A stretch of 64,000 nt of DNA from Lyngbya sp. PCC 8106 (GTDB lineage: Bacteria > Cyanobacteriota > Cyanobacteriia > Cyanobacteriales > Microcoleaceae). Location of the stretch: the NCBI RefSeq assembly GCF_000169095.1, contig NZ_AAVU01000004.1, positions 124,001 to 188,000 of the forward strand. Reading direction: 5' to 3'. Position 1 is the first letter of the stretch. Every line of letters starts with the position of its first letter. The translations under genes were made by a program, and so were the position numbers. Positions 8,008 to 15,127 of the stretch are shown here, one piece after another. The notes under the pieces were generated by a model. It worked only from the letters and a program-made list of their open reading frames with translations. It was not told the DNA's origin and did no database searches.

Positions 8008-8640
8008 TTAGCCTTGTTTTTCAACCTGATTAAACTCAAGTTCGACGGGGGTATCCCGTCCGAAAATCGAGAGTAATGCTTTGAGTTTATTACGCTCTGG
8101 ACTCACTTCAATCACATCTCCTTCAAAGTCTTTGAAGGGACCAGAGAGAACGACAATGTGATCTCCTGCTACCATTGCCACTTGCACAACAGGTTCAGCT
8201 TGCTGAGTCTGTCTGAATATACGTTCTACCTCTGCCGAACTTAAGGGCAAAGGCTTAACGTGGCCGCGTCCTCGGCTGCTACTGCGTTTCTGTTCTGCTC
8301 CGACAAAGTTGATCACATGAGGGGTGTTTTTGACGACCTGCCAGGCTTCGTCGTCGATATCCCAGTGGCTGAAATCACCGTTCCACTTCAACTTCATTTG
8401 CACCAATACATAGCCCGGAAAGACTTTTTCCTCACTCTGTTGGCGAGATCCATCTTTACGGAGCTTAATGGTTGGAGTCTGGGGAATCTGAACTTTTAGA
8501 ATGCGATCGCCAACATCCAACGTTTTGATTCGCTGTTCTAAGTTGACTTTAACTCGTTTTTCACAGCCAGACGCCACCTGAACAGCATACCAGCGCAGTT
8601 CGCCTGCTGCATATTCTTGTGTGTCTTCTAGATCTGTCAT
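8008..8640 (-). CDS. nusG: Transcription termination/antitermination protein NusG
   Basis: NusG (210 residues) binds RNA polymerase and couples transcription to Rho and ribosomes. The NGN domain is seen at about 15-135 (WYAVQVASGCEKRVKVNLEQ and FPGYVLVQMKL), and the KOW domain at about 150-205 (AMVAGDHIVVLSGPFKDFEG). As in other cyanobacteria there is a short N-terminal extension (about 15 residues) before the NGN domain. It is the second gene of the operon, 36 bp from secE and three bases from rplK. Confidence 0.96.
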   Translation of the reverse strand: MTDLEDTQEYAAGELRWYAVQVASGCEKRVKVNLEQRIKTLDVGDRILKVQIPQTPTIKLRKDGSRQQSEEKVFPGYVLVQMKLKWNGDFSHWDIDDEAWQVVKNTPHVINFVGAEQKRSSSRGRGHVKPLPLSSAEVERIFRQTQQAEPVVQVAMVAGDHIVVLSGPFKDFEGDVIEVSPERNKLKALLSIFGRDTPVELEFNQVEKQG

Positions 8641-8676
8641 GGGTCTCGACTACTCTGATTGGAAGGAATGCAAACG

Positions 8677-8901
8677 TCATCCAAACACTTGCCCCGATGC
8701 CCAACGAAAGATGTTATCCACCAGGTATATTAGGGTTGCTGATAGCATGATCATCAGCAATACGCCCGCTGATTCACTAAAAAGCTGCTGACGGCTAGGC
8801 CAGACGACTTTATCGAGTTCCTCTTTTGTTTCTTTGAAAAAGTCAACGACGTTAAACCCTGCTGGGGATTGATTAGTCCCTGCTTCATCTTTTTTTGCCA
8901 C
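8677..8901 (-). CDS. secE: Preprotein translocase subunit SecE
   Basis: SecE (74 residues from this start) clamps SecY in the plasma and thylakoid membrane. The conserved amphipathic region is visible (FFKETKEELDKVVWPSRQQL), followed by a single membrane helix (GVLLMIMLSATLIYLVDNIF). I chose the GTG at 8899-8901 because a GGGGAAG ribosome binding site lies just before it; an upstream TTG at 8919 would add six residues but has no such site. It is the first gene of the secE-nusG-rplK-rplA operon, with a good promoter at 8970-8998. Confidence 0.92.
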   Translation of the reverse strand: MAKKDEAGTNQSPAGFNVVDFFKETKEELDKVVWPSRQQLFSESAGVLLMIMLSATLIYLVDNIFRWASGQVFG

Positions 8902-8969
8902 GGTAACTTCCCCTTGCAATACTCGACTGTGACCGCTTCTCGGTTTGGCTGAACAAACTCAAATAGTTT

Positions 8970-8998
8970 ATGATAGCACTTCAAAATTGCTACAGCAA
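8970..8998 (-). promoter_or_regulatory. Promoter of the secE-nusG-rplK-rplA operon
   Basis: On the minus strand TTGCTG (8993-8998) and TATCAT (8970-8975) are separated by 17 bp, a good sigma-70-type promoter. It lies about 70 bp upstream of the secE start codon, with tRNA-Trp further upstream. Confidence 0.65.
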
Positions 8999-9159
8999 AC
9001 TATCAATCTCCAACGAATCTCAAGTCTTTCAGGGGAGTGGATTTCACCGACCGGATTGAGTCTCGCCGGATGGGGCTGCGGCTTCTTCTTTGCTCTATGC
9101 GATTTCCGAACAAGTTACCCAGACGAACTTTACTCCGCCTGGGTATCAAGATTGTTCAG

Positions 9160-9232
9160 CGCGCCCTGAAGGACTCGAACCCTCGACATCAGGTTTTGGA
9201 GACCTGCGTTCTACCAACTGAACTAAGGACGC
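9160..9232 (-). tRNA. trnW: tRNA-Trp (CCA anticodon)
   Basis: A 73-nt cloverleaf reads from GCGTCCT at 9232 to AGGGCGC plus a G discriminator at 9160. The acceptor arms pair over seven bases with one G-U. The D loop contains AGTTCAGTTGGTAGAAC, the anticodon stem CAGGT/ACCTG encloses CTCCAAA (anticodon CCA), and the T arm contains the GGTTCGAGTCC signature. The CCA tail is not encoded. It lies between rplS and secE, a position often seen for tRNA-Trp in bacteria. Confidence 0.96.
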
Positions 9233-9264
9233 ATCGCTGCCGCTAATTTACTGACGCTTTTGTG

Positions 9265-9295
9265 AGTATAACATATTCTGCTGGCTGAACTGCAA
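9265..9295 (-). promoter_or_regulatory. Likely promoter of tRNA-Trp
   Basis: On the minus strand TTGCAG (9290-9295) and TATACT (9265-9270) lie 19 bp apart, about 33 bp upstream of the mature 5' end of tRNA-Trp. The spacing is slightly long, so confidence is moderate. Confidence 0.5.
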
Positions 9296-9336
9296 AAAAT
9301 TGCGAAAAAATTTGGAGACAGTCAGCAGCTACAGTA

Positions 9337-9720
9337 TTAAACTGGACGGTCAAAACGTTGCTTAACTCGGGTTGCCTTACCAATGCGATCGCGCAGATAA
9401 TAAAGCTTCGCCCGCCGGACTCGACCTCGACGGATAACGGTGATACTCGCAATTCGAGGAGAATGTAACAGGAAAACCCGTTCTACTCCTACCCCTTGGA
9501 AAATCTTGCGTACCGTAATCGTTTCATTAATTCCACCATTTCGCATGGCGATCACAGTCCCTTCATAGGGCTGAATCCGCTCTTTTCCCCCTTCTCTAAT
9601 TCGGACTCCGACTTTGACGGTATCGCCGACATAAATCAGAGGAAGTTCCTGTTTCTTCTGACTTTTGAGATTTTCGATCTCTTCGGCTTCTATCGAACGG
9701 ATAATCTCTTTCGTGTGCAT
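9337..9720 (-). CDS. rplS: 50S ribosomal protein L19
   Basis: L19 (127 residues from this start) sits at the 30S-50S interface. The conserved core is plain: VGDTVKVGVRIREGGKERIQ, YEGTVIAMRNGG, ETITVRKIFQGVGVERVFLLHSPRI and the basic RRGRVRRAKLYYLRDRIGKATRVKQR near the end. I start at the ATG at 9718-9720 (MHTKEIIRSIEAEE), the normal L19 beginning. A further upstream start at 9738 would nearly coincide with the transcription start predicted from the -10 box at 9747-9752. Confidence 0.96.
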   Translation of the reverse strand: MHTKEIIRSIEAEEIENLKSQKKQELPLIYVGDTVKVGVRIREGGKERIQPYEGTVIAMRNGGINETITVRKIFQGVGVERVFLLHSPRIASITVIRRGRVRRAKLYYLRDRIGKATRVKQRFDRPV

Positions 9721-9746
9721 GATCACTACAAAACTCACGATCCATT

Positions 9747-9776
9747 ATTATACTCATGGGTCAGATTATTGGTCAA
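9747..9776 (-). promoter_or_regulatory. Promoter of rplS
   Basis: On the minus strand TTGACC (9771-9776), an 18-bp spacer and a perfect TATAAT (9747-9752) make a strong sigma-70-type promoter. The predicted transcript begins near 9740, giving a leader of about 20 nt before the ATG at 9720. Confidence 0.75.
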
Positions 9777-9844
9777 TCCTATACTCAGGAGAGGGGGAGA
9801 GGCAGGGCTGTTTCATTCTCAGTTAAAAATTGCCGAGGGTGATG

Positions 9845-9960
9845 GGGTGACGGGGGTGACGGGGGTGGTGGGGAGAAGATTTTTTTCCGATGAAAAATAG
9901 CTTTTTGTTAATAAAAATCCTCCCGACTTCCCGACCTCCCGACTTCCCGACCTCCCAACA
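9845..9960. repeat. Short tandem repeats (GGGGGTGAC and CTCCCGACTTCCCGAC types)
   Basis: Two short tandem arrays lie side by side upstream of rplS. Around 9845-9876 the unit is close to GGGGTGACG, repeated about three times. Around 9920-9957 the units CTCCCGAC and TTCCCGAC alternate about four to five times. Such heptamer/octamer arrays are typical of noncoding DNA in filamentous cyanobacteria. The rest of 9777-10041 shows nothing I can identify. Confidence 0.8.
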
Positions 9961-10041
9961 AATCAAGTTTTAGGGCTAGAACGCGCACGGCCCTGAGGGG
10001 GAGATGGGAAAATAGTTATCACGGGAAATAGTCCGGTAGAG

Positions 10042-10374
10042 TGGAAGCCCCGTTCTTTAGACCGGGGAGGAAACTCGACACGGGCAACTTTAGTTGCCTG
10101 TAAAAAAATTAATGGGGGTATGGTTGCCCCCAACACCCATTTCTAGGGTAATGTTTGCCTCGCCAATGTTATCGGTCGGTACTTTCCACAACACACTGTC
10201 TTACCCCTCGTAAAACTGTTTAATGCTGTGATTCTAGAGCCGGAGACTGGCCACGCATCTCAGGGTAGGAACTTTAACTCTTGCCGATAACGTAGCCCTC
10301 AAGGGACTTAGGCTGGTCAGCTACCTAAAAAGAGAGGCATGATGCCCCGTCTCTTTAGAGCGGGGTGCTGACTT
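10042..10374 (-). mobile_element. Element C: TnpB-less IS200/IS605-type element with omega-RNA-like interior (family 2)
   Basis: About 333 bp, matching element D (24862-25188) on the opposite strand. Read on the minus strand, the left end has AAGTCAGCACCCCGCTCTAAAGAG. The right end has GAGTTTCCTCCCCGGTC, then TAAAGAACGGGGCTTCC, a hairpin of the type that ends cyanobacterial IS605/IS1341 tnpB elements. No transposase or TnpB is encoded. Near the right end, the hairpin at 10083-10098 pairs GGCAACT with AGTTGCC. In element D three of these pairs are changed on both sides, so pairing is kept. The best conserved part is the right-hand 150 bp, where an omega RNA would lie. Confidence 0.75.
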
Positions 10375-10793
10375 GTGCCTTTTACCTGTAAAGACTGTTC
10401 AATGATAACTGTACCTGAAAGGTTATTATAGGTTGCAAGTCCGCCCTCGAACGCCTCAATCTCCCACCGGAGATCAATCAAGCAGGCATCAGACACTCCA
10501 AAGTACAACACTTTGCTCTGCAACTCTGCGGCTTGATTCAAAAATCCTGGGGGAAGTTGGGACAGTATAGAAAGATCACAGCCTCCATCTGTAAGGGTAT
10601 CCTAATGATTAGAGGGTGACAACTTCACCCCTAGTTTGAAGTGAGAAGCAGGAAATACCAATCCCGCCCCGCCATTGTTACCCGTTGTGCCTTTCTTGCA
10701 TCCCTTTGTGGGAAAACAGTCGCACTCCAAGGCGTAGAGCTGCTGGCGGCGGATTAGCTCCAACTCGCAAATCAATTGAGAGGTTAATCGCTA
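10375..10793. other. Intergenic region of unknown content
   Basis: I see no convincing gene. A short hairpin GGGTGA-CAACT-TCACCC lies at 10614-10630, and the stretch up to 10793 is more GC-rich than its surroundings and looks structured. A 74-codon minus-strand frame (10317-10541) runs out of element C and has no recognisable family. It may be an older remnant of a mobile element or an uncharacterised RNA. Confidence 0.4.
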
Positions 10794-12503
10794 ATGGGCA
10801 TACAAGATAATCAACCGCCACCTTCTAGATCTGGGGAAACTCGATCATCGGAAGCCATATTGAGTTCTTTAATTGAGCAACTCGAAACTGTCCATCAACA
10901 GGTTAAACATGAATTATCTGCTGATATTGAACGGCTTCAGAAAGATAAAAACCGCCTAATTGAAAATATTGAACAACTCCATAACCAGCACGACAAGTTA
11001 CAAAATCAACACCAACAAGCTCTTTCTGAGCGGCAATTTGCCCAACAACAAGTCTGGCTGAAACAGCTTGCTCAGGTGTTGGCTAGTAACCTACAACGGG
11101 AGTTAGTTGCACGAATTAATCGGCTGAGAACTTCTTCTGACCAACCCCTTCTGACAACCGATCCCTCGGGGTTGCAGCTTCCGTCTTCTTTACAGTCTGA
11201 TTTAAGTGCGACTGAGTTGGAAGCGGTTTTAGATACGAGTCTCAATGATACATTTCGTGAATTGCAGCAGGAGTTGAGCAGTTACCAAAGCGACTTATCG
11301 CAACGGTTATCTCATATGCAAAGTCTCGAACAGCAAGTTGAGATGTTGCTAGAAACAGTCGTTAGCCGCCTAAAAGATCAAATTGATCGTTCTCCGATCA
11401 CCAAGGGGGAAAATCAACCCGAAACCTCAACAAAACCGTCCGTTGGGCCTGTGCGTCCTCAACCGACGGTTATAGAAGGCTCAAAACCGGCACCTCAAGC
11501 CACTCAATCTAGTTCCTCAGTACAGTTGGGTTTATTCTTGGCGTTAATGTCCGCTGTCGCGCTGTCGTTGTTTAACGTTTGTCTCAAAATTATTCTCCAA
11601 GGCCCTGAACCTCGTCAGATTTTTGGTTTATTTGAAATTGAGGGAATTATCTCACCGGGACTCGGGAATTCGCTGTTGATTCTGTTACTCCGAATGATTG
11701 TGGTTATGGCTTTAATGCCTATTGTTGCCACTTTTTTGTATCCGGCAGTTTGGAGCGATATGAAACGCTTTATTCAGTCCCGTGATACTTCTTTGATGTT
11801 AATCGTGATTGGTAGCGGGTTCTTTTTGTTTTTGTCTCAAGTGTGCATCTATATTGCCATTGGAGAGATTCCAACTGGCATTGCGATTACAATTTTCTTT
11901 ATCTATCCTATTGTCACGGTTTTGGCTTCTTGGGGGCTGTTTGGCGATCGCCCGACGTTAATTCGTGTGATTGCTATGGTGATCATTTTAGGCGGAGGTG
12001 TTCTCTGTCTTCCGAGTTTCTTTGGGGGAGCAGCCGGAAATACTCAAGTTGGGATTATTGCAGCGATGAGTGCTGGGGTTGCTTTTGCTGGATATGTATT
12101 ACTAACACAAATGGCAGCCGGAAAGTTGCATCCCATTCCGTTTAGTTTGGTGAATTTTGCTTCGATTTTTGTCTTCTGTTGTGTGAGTTTAATCTTCTTG
12201 CCTGACAACTTGAGTATGGATGTTGATGTCAATGTTTGGCAAGGTTTAATGTTTGGTGGAGTTGTTCTCGGTGTTCTCACCCTTTGTAGCTATCTGTTGA
12301 ATAACTTTGCCATTCGTTCTGCGGGTGCTGCATTGGCTTCAATTATTGGTACATCAGGCCCTGCTTTAACCGCTTTATTTGCCTTTTTTATCATTGGTGA
12401 AGCTTTAACTCCTAAGCAAATTCTGGGTATGGCTTTGGTGATTTTAGGGGTGGGTGCTATGAGTTTTGAACGTTTAGTTAAGGCCAAGAAAAAAGCTGCT
12501 TAA
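10794..12503 (+). CDS. EamA/DMT-family transporter with an N-terminal coiled-coil domain
   Basis: A 569-residue fusion. Residues about 20-210 are hydrophilic and rich in Gln, Glu and Leu in heptad-like order (for example IERLQKDKNRLIENIEQLHNQ), which predicts a long cytoplasmic coiled coil. After a Pro/Ser-rich linker, residues about 243-560 hold ten hydrophobic segments in two EamA repeats; the second ends with GTSGPALTALFAFFIIGEAL, typical of drug/metabolite transporters. Most family members are about 300 residues, so the N-terminal half is additional. The substrate is unknown. The coiled coil suggests oligomerisation or a cytoplasmic partner. It stands alone, followed by a 347-bp noncoding region. 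Confidence 0.85.
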   Translation: MGIQDNQPPPSRSGETRSSEAILSSLIEQLETVHQQVKHELSADIERLQKDKNRLIENIEQLHNQHDKLQNQHQQALSERQFAQQQVWLKQLAQVLASNLQRELVARINRLRTSSDQPLLTTDPSGLQLPSSLQSDLSATELEAVLDTSLNDTFRELQQELSSYQSDLSQRLSHMQSLEQQVEMLLETVVSRLKDQIDRSPITKGENQPETSTKPSVGPVRPQPTVIEGSKPAPQATQSSSSVQLGLFLALMSAVALSLFNVCLKIILQGPEPRQIFGLFEIEGIISPGLGNSLLILLLRMIVVMALMPIVATFLYPAVWSDMKRFIQSRDTSLMLIVIGSGFFLFLSQVCIYIAIGEIPTGIAITIFFIYPIVTVLASWGLFGDRPTLIRVIAMVIILGGGVLCLPSFFGGAAGNTQVGIIAAMSAGVAFAGYVLLTQMAAGKLHPIPFSLVNFASIFVFCCVSLIFLPDNLSMDVDVNVWQGLMFGGVVLGVLTLCSYLLNNFAIRSAGAALASIIGTSGPALTALFAFFIIGEALTPKQILGMALVILGVGAMSFERLVKAKKKAA

Positions 12504-12850
12504 AACTTAATAGATAACAGCTTTAAAACTCTATTTTTTAAAAACTACTGCGTCTATTTTATCCTGTAGGCGTATTTTTTTGTATTTAAACGCAAACGAA
12601 AAATTACTTCAAATTAGAGGAGTAAACGAAGATTTGCTTTTGTTCATAAATCTACTCATTAATCTATCCGTTCTCTTAAAATATACTTTCCAACTTAACT
12701 GATTAATCTACCCGTTGCTATCTATACTTTTGTACTTTCAGTATCCTAGAGGATACTAACCCACTTCAAAGTATCTACTTTTCACGTCAAAAAGATTACC
12801 CTAAACTAAAAATAGAGATAAAACCTTCAAAATAGGAGAACACAAATACG
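12504..12850 (+). promoter_or_regulatory. Regulatory region upstream of the CDGSH gene: palindrome and direct repeat
   Basis: The perfect 18-bp palindrome AGTATCCTAGAGGATACT spans 12740-12757, about 95 bp before the CDGSH start codon. A 14-base direct repeat, TTAATCTATCCGTT at 12659-12672 and TTAATCTACCCGTT at 12703-12716, has a 44-bp period, or four helical turns. These look like binding sites for one or two regulators, but I do not recognise the regulator. A good ribosome binding site (AGGAGA) precedes the ATG at 12851. Confidence 0.5.
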
Positions 12851-13087
12851 ATGAGTGAACCCAAAATTTTTGATAAAAAACCAACCGTAATGGAACTTGA
12901 ACCCGGCACTTACTATTGGTGTAGTTGTGGTCATTCAGCTAAACAACCCTTCTGTGATGGTTCTCATCAAGGAACAGAATTTACCCCAGTTGCATTTGAA
13001 CTCACTGAAAAAAAATCTGTCGCCCTCTGTCTCTGTAAATATACAAAGAATACACCCTATTGTGATGGTTCCCATACTCGCCTGTAG
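12851..13087 (+). CDS. Dual CDGSH iron-sulfur domain protein
   Basis: A 78-residue protein with two CDGSH-type motifs: WCSCGHSAKQPFCDGSH (about residues 22-38) and CLCKYTKNTPYCDGSH (about 60-75). Each has the C-x-C-...-C-x3-H ligand set that binds a redox-active [2Fe-2S] cluster in mitoNEET-like proteins. It lacks the membrane anchor of eukaryotic mitoNEET and should be soluble. Bacterial two-motif members are thought to move electrons or clusters, but the partner is unknown. It is a single-gene unit: a candidate operator lies upstream (12740-12757) and a terminator follows at 13118. Confidence 0.92.
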   Translation: MSEPKIFDKKPTVMELEPGTYYWCSCGHSAKQPFCDGSHQGTEFTPVAFELTEKKSVALCLCKYTKNTPYCDGSHTRL

Positions 13088-13117
13088 ACTCAAGCATTAA
13101 ACGCTTGCAAAACTGAG

Positions 13118-13149
13118 TCTCTATTCTCAAATCCGAGGATAGAGATTTT
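13118..13149 (+). terminator. Terminator after the CDGSH gene
   Basis: TCTCTATTC and GGATAGAGA form a nine-base stem with one G-U pair, followed by TTTTATT, 30 bp past the CDGSH stop codon. Confidence 0.6.
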
Positions 13150-13218
13150 ATTGATTAACCTGGTAAAATGAGGTGTTATATTAATATTCTGTGCATCCGC
13201 AAACTTCTGTTTTAAATC

Positions 13219-14823
13219 GTGAGTCGAGATCTATTCGCCCGTGAAGCCCTAGCGCAAATTCCTAAAATTCTAACTCTGTTAGACCGCAATCCCCACAGCC
13301 CAACCTATGGCTGTTTTGACCGCAATTTTTGGCATTATAAAATTATTGATTTTCCCAGTGGAATGGCGCAGGAGTTTGTCTGGCCGTTAGCTCTGGCCTA
13401 TGAGGTAAATCTTCCAGATAACCCTTATTATCAACAACCCATGTTGCGAGAATGGGTAGAAGCAGGTATTCTTTACGCAGCACATACTGCTCATCCAGAT
13501 GGTTCCTGTGATGATTATTTTCCGTTTGAACGAGCAGCAGGAGCAGCGGCTTTTTCTTTACTTGCAGGTATAGAAAGTTATATATTACTCGGATTGATGG
13601 ATTATGAGGCGTTAAAATTTTTTGAACGACGGGCGAATTGGCTGGCAAATCACTACGAAAGCGGTCAATTATCGAACCATGAAGCGTTAATTATTTTGTG
13701 TTTAGAGCGCTTAGGACAACTGTTACAAACCTCTAAATGGCGACGAACAATAGCGACCCGTTTAGAACGGTTATTATCTTGGCAAAGTTCTGAAGGATGG
13801 TTTAAAGAATACGAAGGTTGTGACCCAGGTTATCATACTCTAACGATTTCTATTTTAGCACAACTTGATCATCTAAAACCTGATAATCGCTTAAAAGATG
13901 TGCTTTCCAAAGCAGTTGAATTAGCCGCTAATTTTATTCATCCAGATGGCAGCTATGGGGGCGAATATGCTAGTCGTAATACTTATAATTTCTTTCCTCA
14001 TGGCTTTGAGTTGGTGGGGCTTTGGCTTCCAGATGCACTGCGAATTAATGATCAATTTTTGCAAGGCTTGAAAAAGGGTTTAGCCCCCTGTTATGGTGAT
14101 GATCATATTATTGGTCATCATACTTGGAATTATCTCTTAGCATGGCAAGATTTTATTCCTGAACGTCCTCAACCCATGCCGCGTGATGTGGGCAGTATTT
14201 GGTTGCAAGAAGCGCATATTTTGATTAAACGCCGACCGGGATTTGAGTTATATATTGCACTGAATAAAGGGGGAGTTTTTAAGTTATTTGATCAGGAGAA
14301 TTTATTGGGTTCTGATACTCATTTATCTTTACAAGTTCGACAAGGAAGAAAGTTAAAAAATGCAGTCAGTCATTTGATGGATTCTTATCAAGTTAAAGTC
14401 GAACAAGATGAGATCACAATAGAAGGACAACTCGGTTGGGCAAAACAAACCCAAATGTCTCCAATTAAGTTAATCCTATTACGAGTCGTGATGCTAACGT
14501 TTGGTCGTTTTTTCCCGAACTTAATTCGGAAACTTTTACAAAAAATGTTAATCACAGGAAAGCAACCTGCTCCTTTTCGGTTCAAACGAAATTTTAAGTG
14601 GGAAAATAATCAATGGAAAATCAAAGACGAATTATATTCTGCTTCTTGGAAAGGAGTAACTTCTGCCGGAATTGGTAGTGATCAAACGTCTATTTATGTA
14701 GTCATGAGTCGAACGTTTCAATCGGGTCAATTACAACCCTGGTTAGATTTAACACCGGAGATCAAAAAGCTATCGATGGGTCAATGTTTGAAAATTGAAC
14801 GCAGTTTTAACAAGTCAAACTAA
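13219..14823 (+). CDS. Uncharacterised protein resembling alpha/alpha-toroid polysaccharide-acting enzymes
   Basis: A 534-residue protein starting at a GTG. It has no signal peptide or membrane segment. The first 300 residues contain repeated aromatic helical patterns (HPDGSCDDYFPFERAAGAAAFSL, WQSSEGWFKEYEGCDPGYHTLTIS, HPDGSYGGEYASRNTYNFFPHG) like the alpha-alpha toroid of heparinase II/III and related lyases. The rest looks beta-rich (YIALNKGGVFKLF). It opens a run of surface-polysaccharide-type genes in one direction (to 16861), so a polysaccharide-modifying role is reasonable but unproven. I recognise no exact family. Confidence 0.6.
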   Translation: MSRDLFAREALAQIPKILTLLDRNPHSPTYGCFDRNFWHYKIIDFPSGMAQEFVWPLALAYEVNLPDNPYYQQPMLREWVEAGILYAAHTAHPDGSCDDYFPFERAAGAAAFSLLAGIESYILLGLMDYEALKFFERRANWLANHYESGQLSNHEALIILCLERLGQLLQTSKWRRTIATRLERLLSWQSSEGWFKEYEGCDPGYHTLTISILAQLDHLKPDNRLKDVLSKAVELAANFIHPDGSYGGEYASRNTYNFFPHGFELVGLWLPDALRINDQFLQGLKKGLAPCYGDDHIIGHHTWNYLLAWQDFIPERPQPMPRDVGSIWLQEAHILIKRRPGFELYIALNKGGVFKLFDQENLLGSDTHLSLQVRQGRKLKNAVSHLMDSYQVKVEQDEITIEGQLGWAKQTQMSPIKLILLRVVMLTFGRFFPNLIRKLLQKMLITGKQPAPFRFKRNFKWENNQWKIKDELYSASWKGVTSAGIGSDQTSIYVVMSRTFQSGQLQPWLDLTPEIKKLSMGQCLKIERSFNKSN

Positions 14824-14883
14824 AACGATTTAAACTTTGAAAATAAAAAGAAAAATCAGATTTTTGTAAATACTATTAGTGGG

Positions 14884-15126
14884 ATGAATCTATTGGCTTT
14901 GCGGTTTAGCAAAGATAAAACTTCTCCGGCTGAACATTTTGTTCGTTTGCGTTGGGAGTTTGGTGATAAGGTAGAAACGATAGAAAGAGATTCGTCTTCC
15001 GGAAATCCTCACCGAATTTTACCTATGGCTGATGCTGTGTTGACGGTTCATTTTGTCGATAGTCCTGAACATCCCACCTCTCAAGATGACGCAAATTTTG
15101 ACATTTATTTTTCAATAAAAAGCTGA
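14884..15126 (+). CDS. Small hypothetical protein
   Basis: An 80-residue acidic protein (MNLLALRFSKDKTSPAEHF...) with no membrane segment and no motif that I recognise. It lies 60 bp after the toroid-like gene, and only one base separates its stop from the GTG of the membrane glycosyltransferase that follows. That suggests a real, translated member of the operon. Function unknown. Confidence 0.55.
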   Translation: MNLLALRFSKDKTSPAEHFVRLRWEFGDKVETIERDSSSGNPHRILPMADAVLTVHFVDSPEHPTSQDDANFDIYFSIKS

Positions 15127-15127
15127 C

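Noticed and set aside
8260..9246. Plus-strand frames over nusG, secE and tRNA-Trp
   Set aside because: They are shadows of clearly identified genes on the other strand.
9845..9960. CRISPR array
   Set aside because: The repeat units are 7-9 bp without unique spacers, so these are simple tandem repeats; no cas genes are present.
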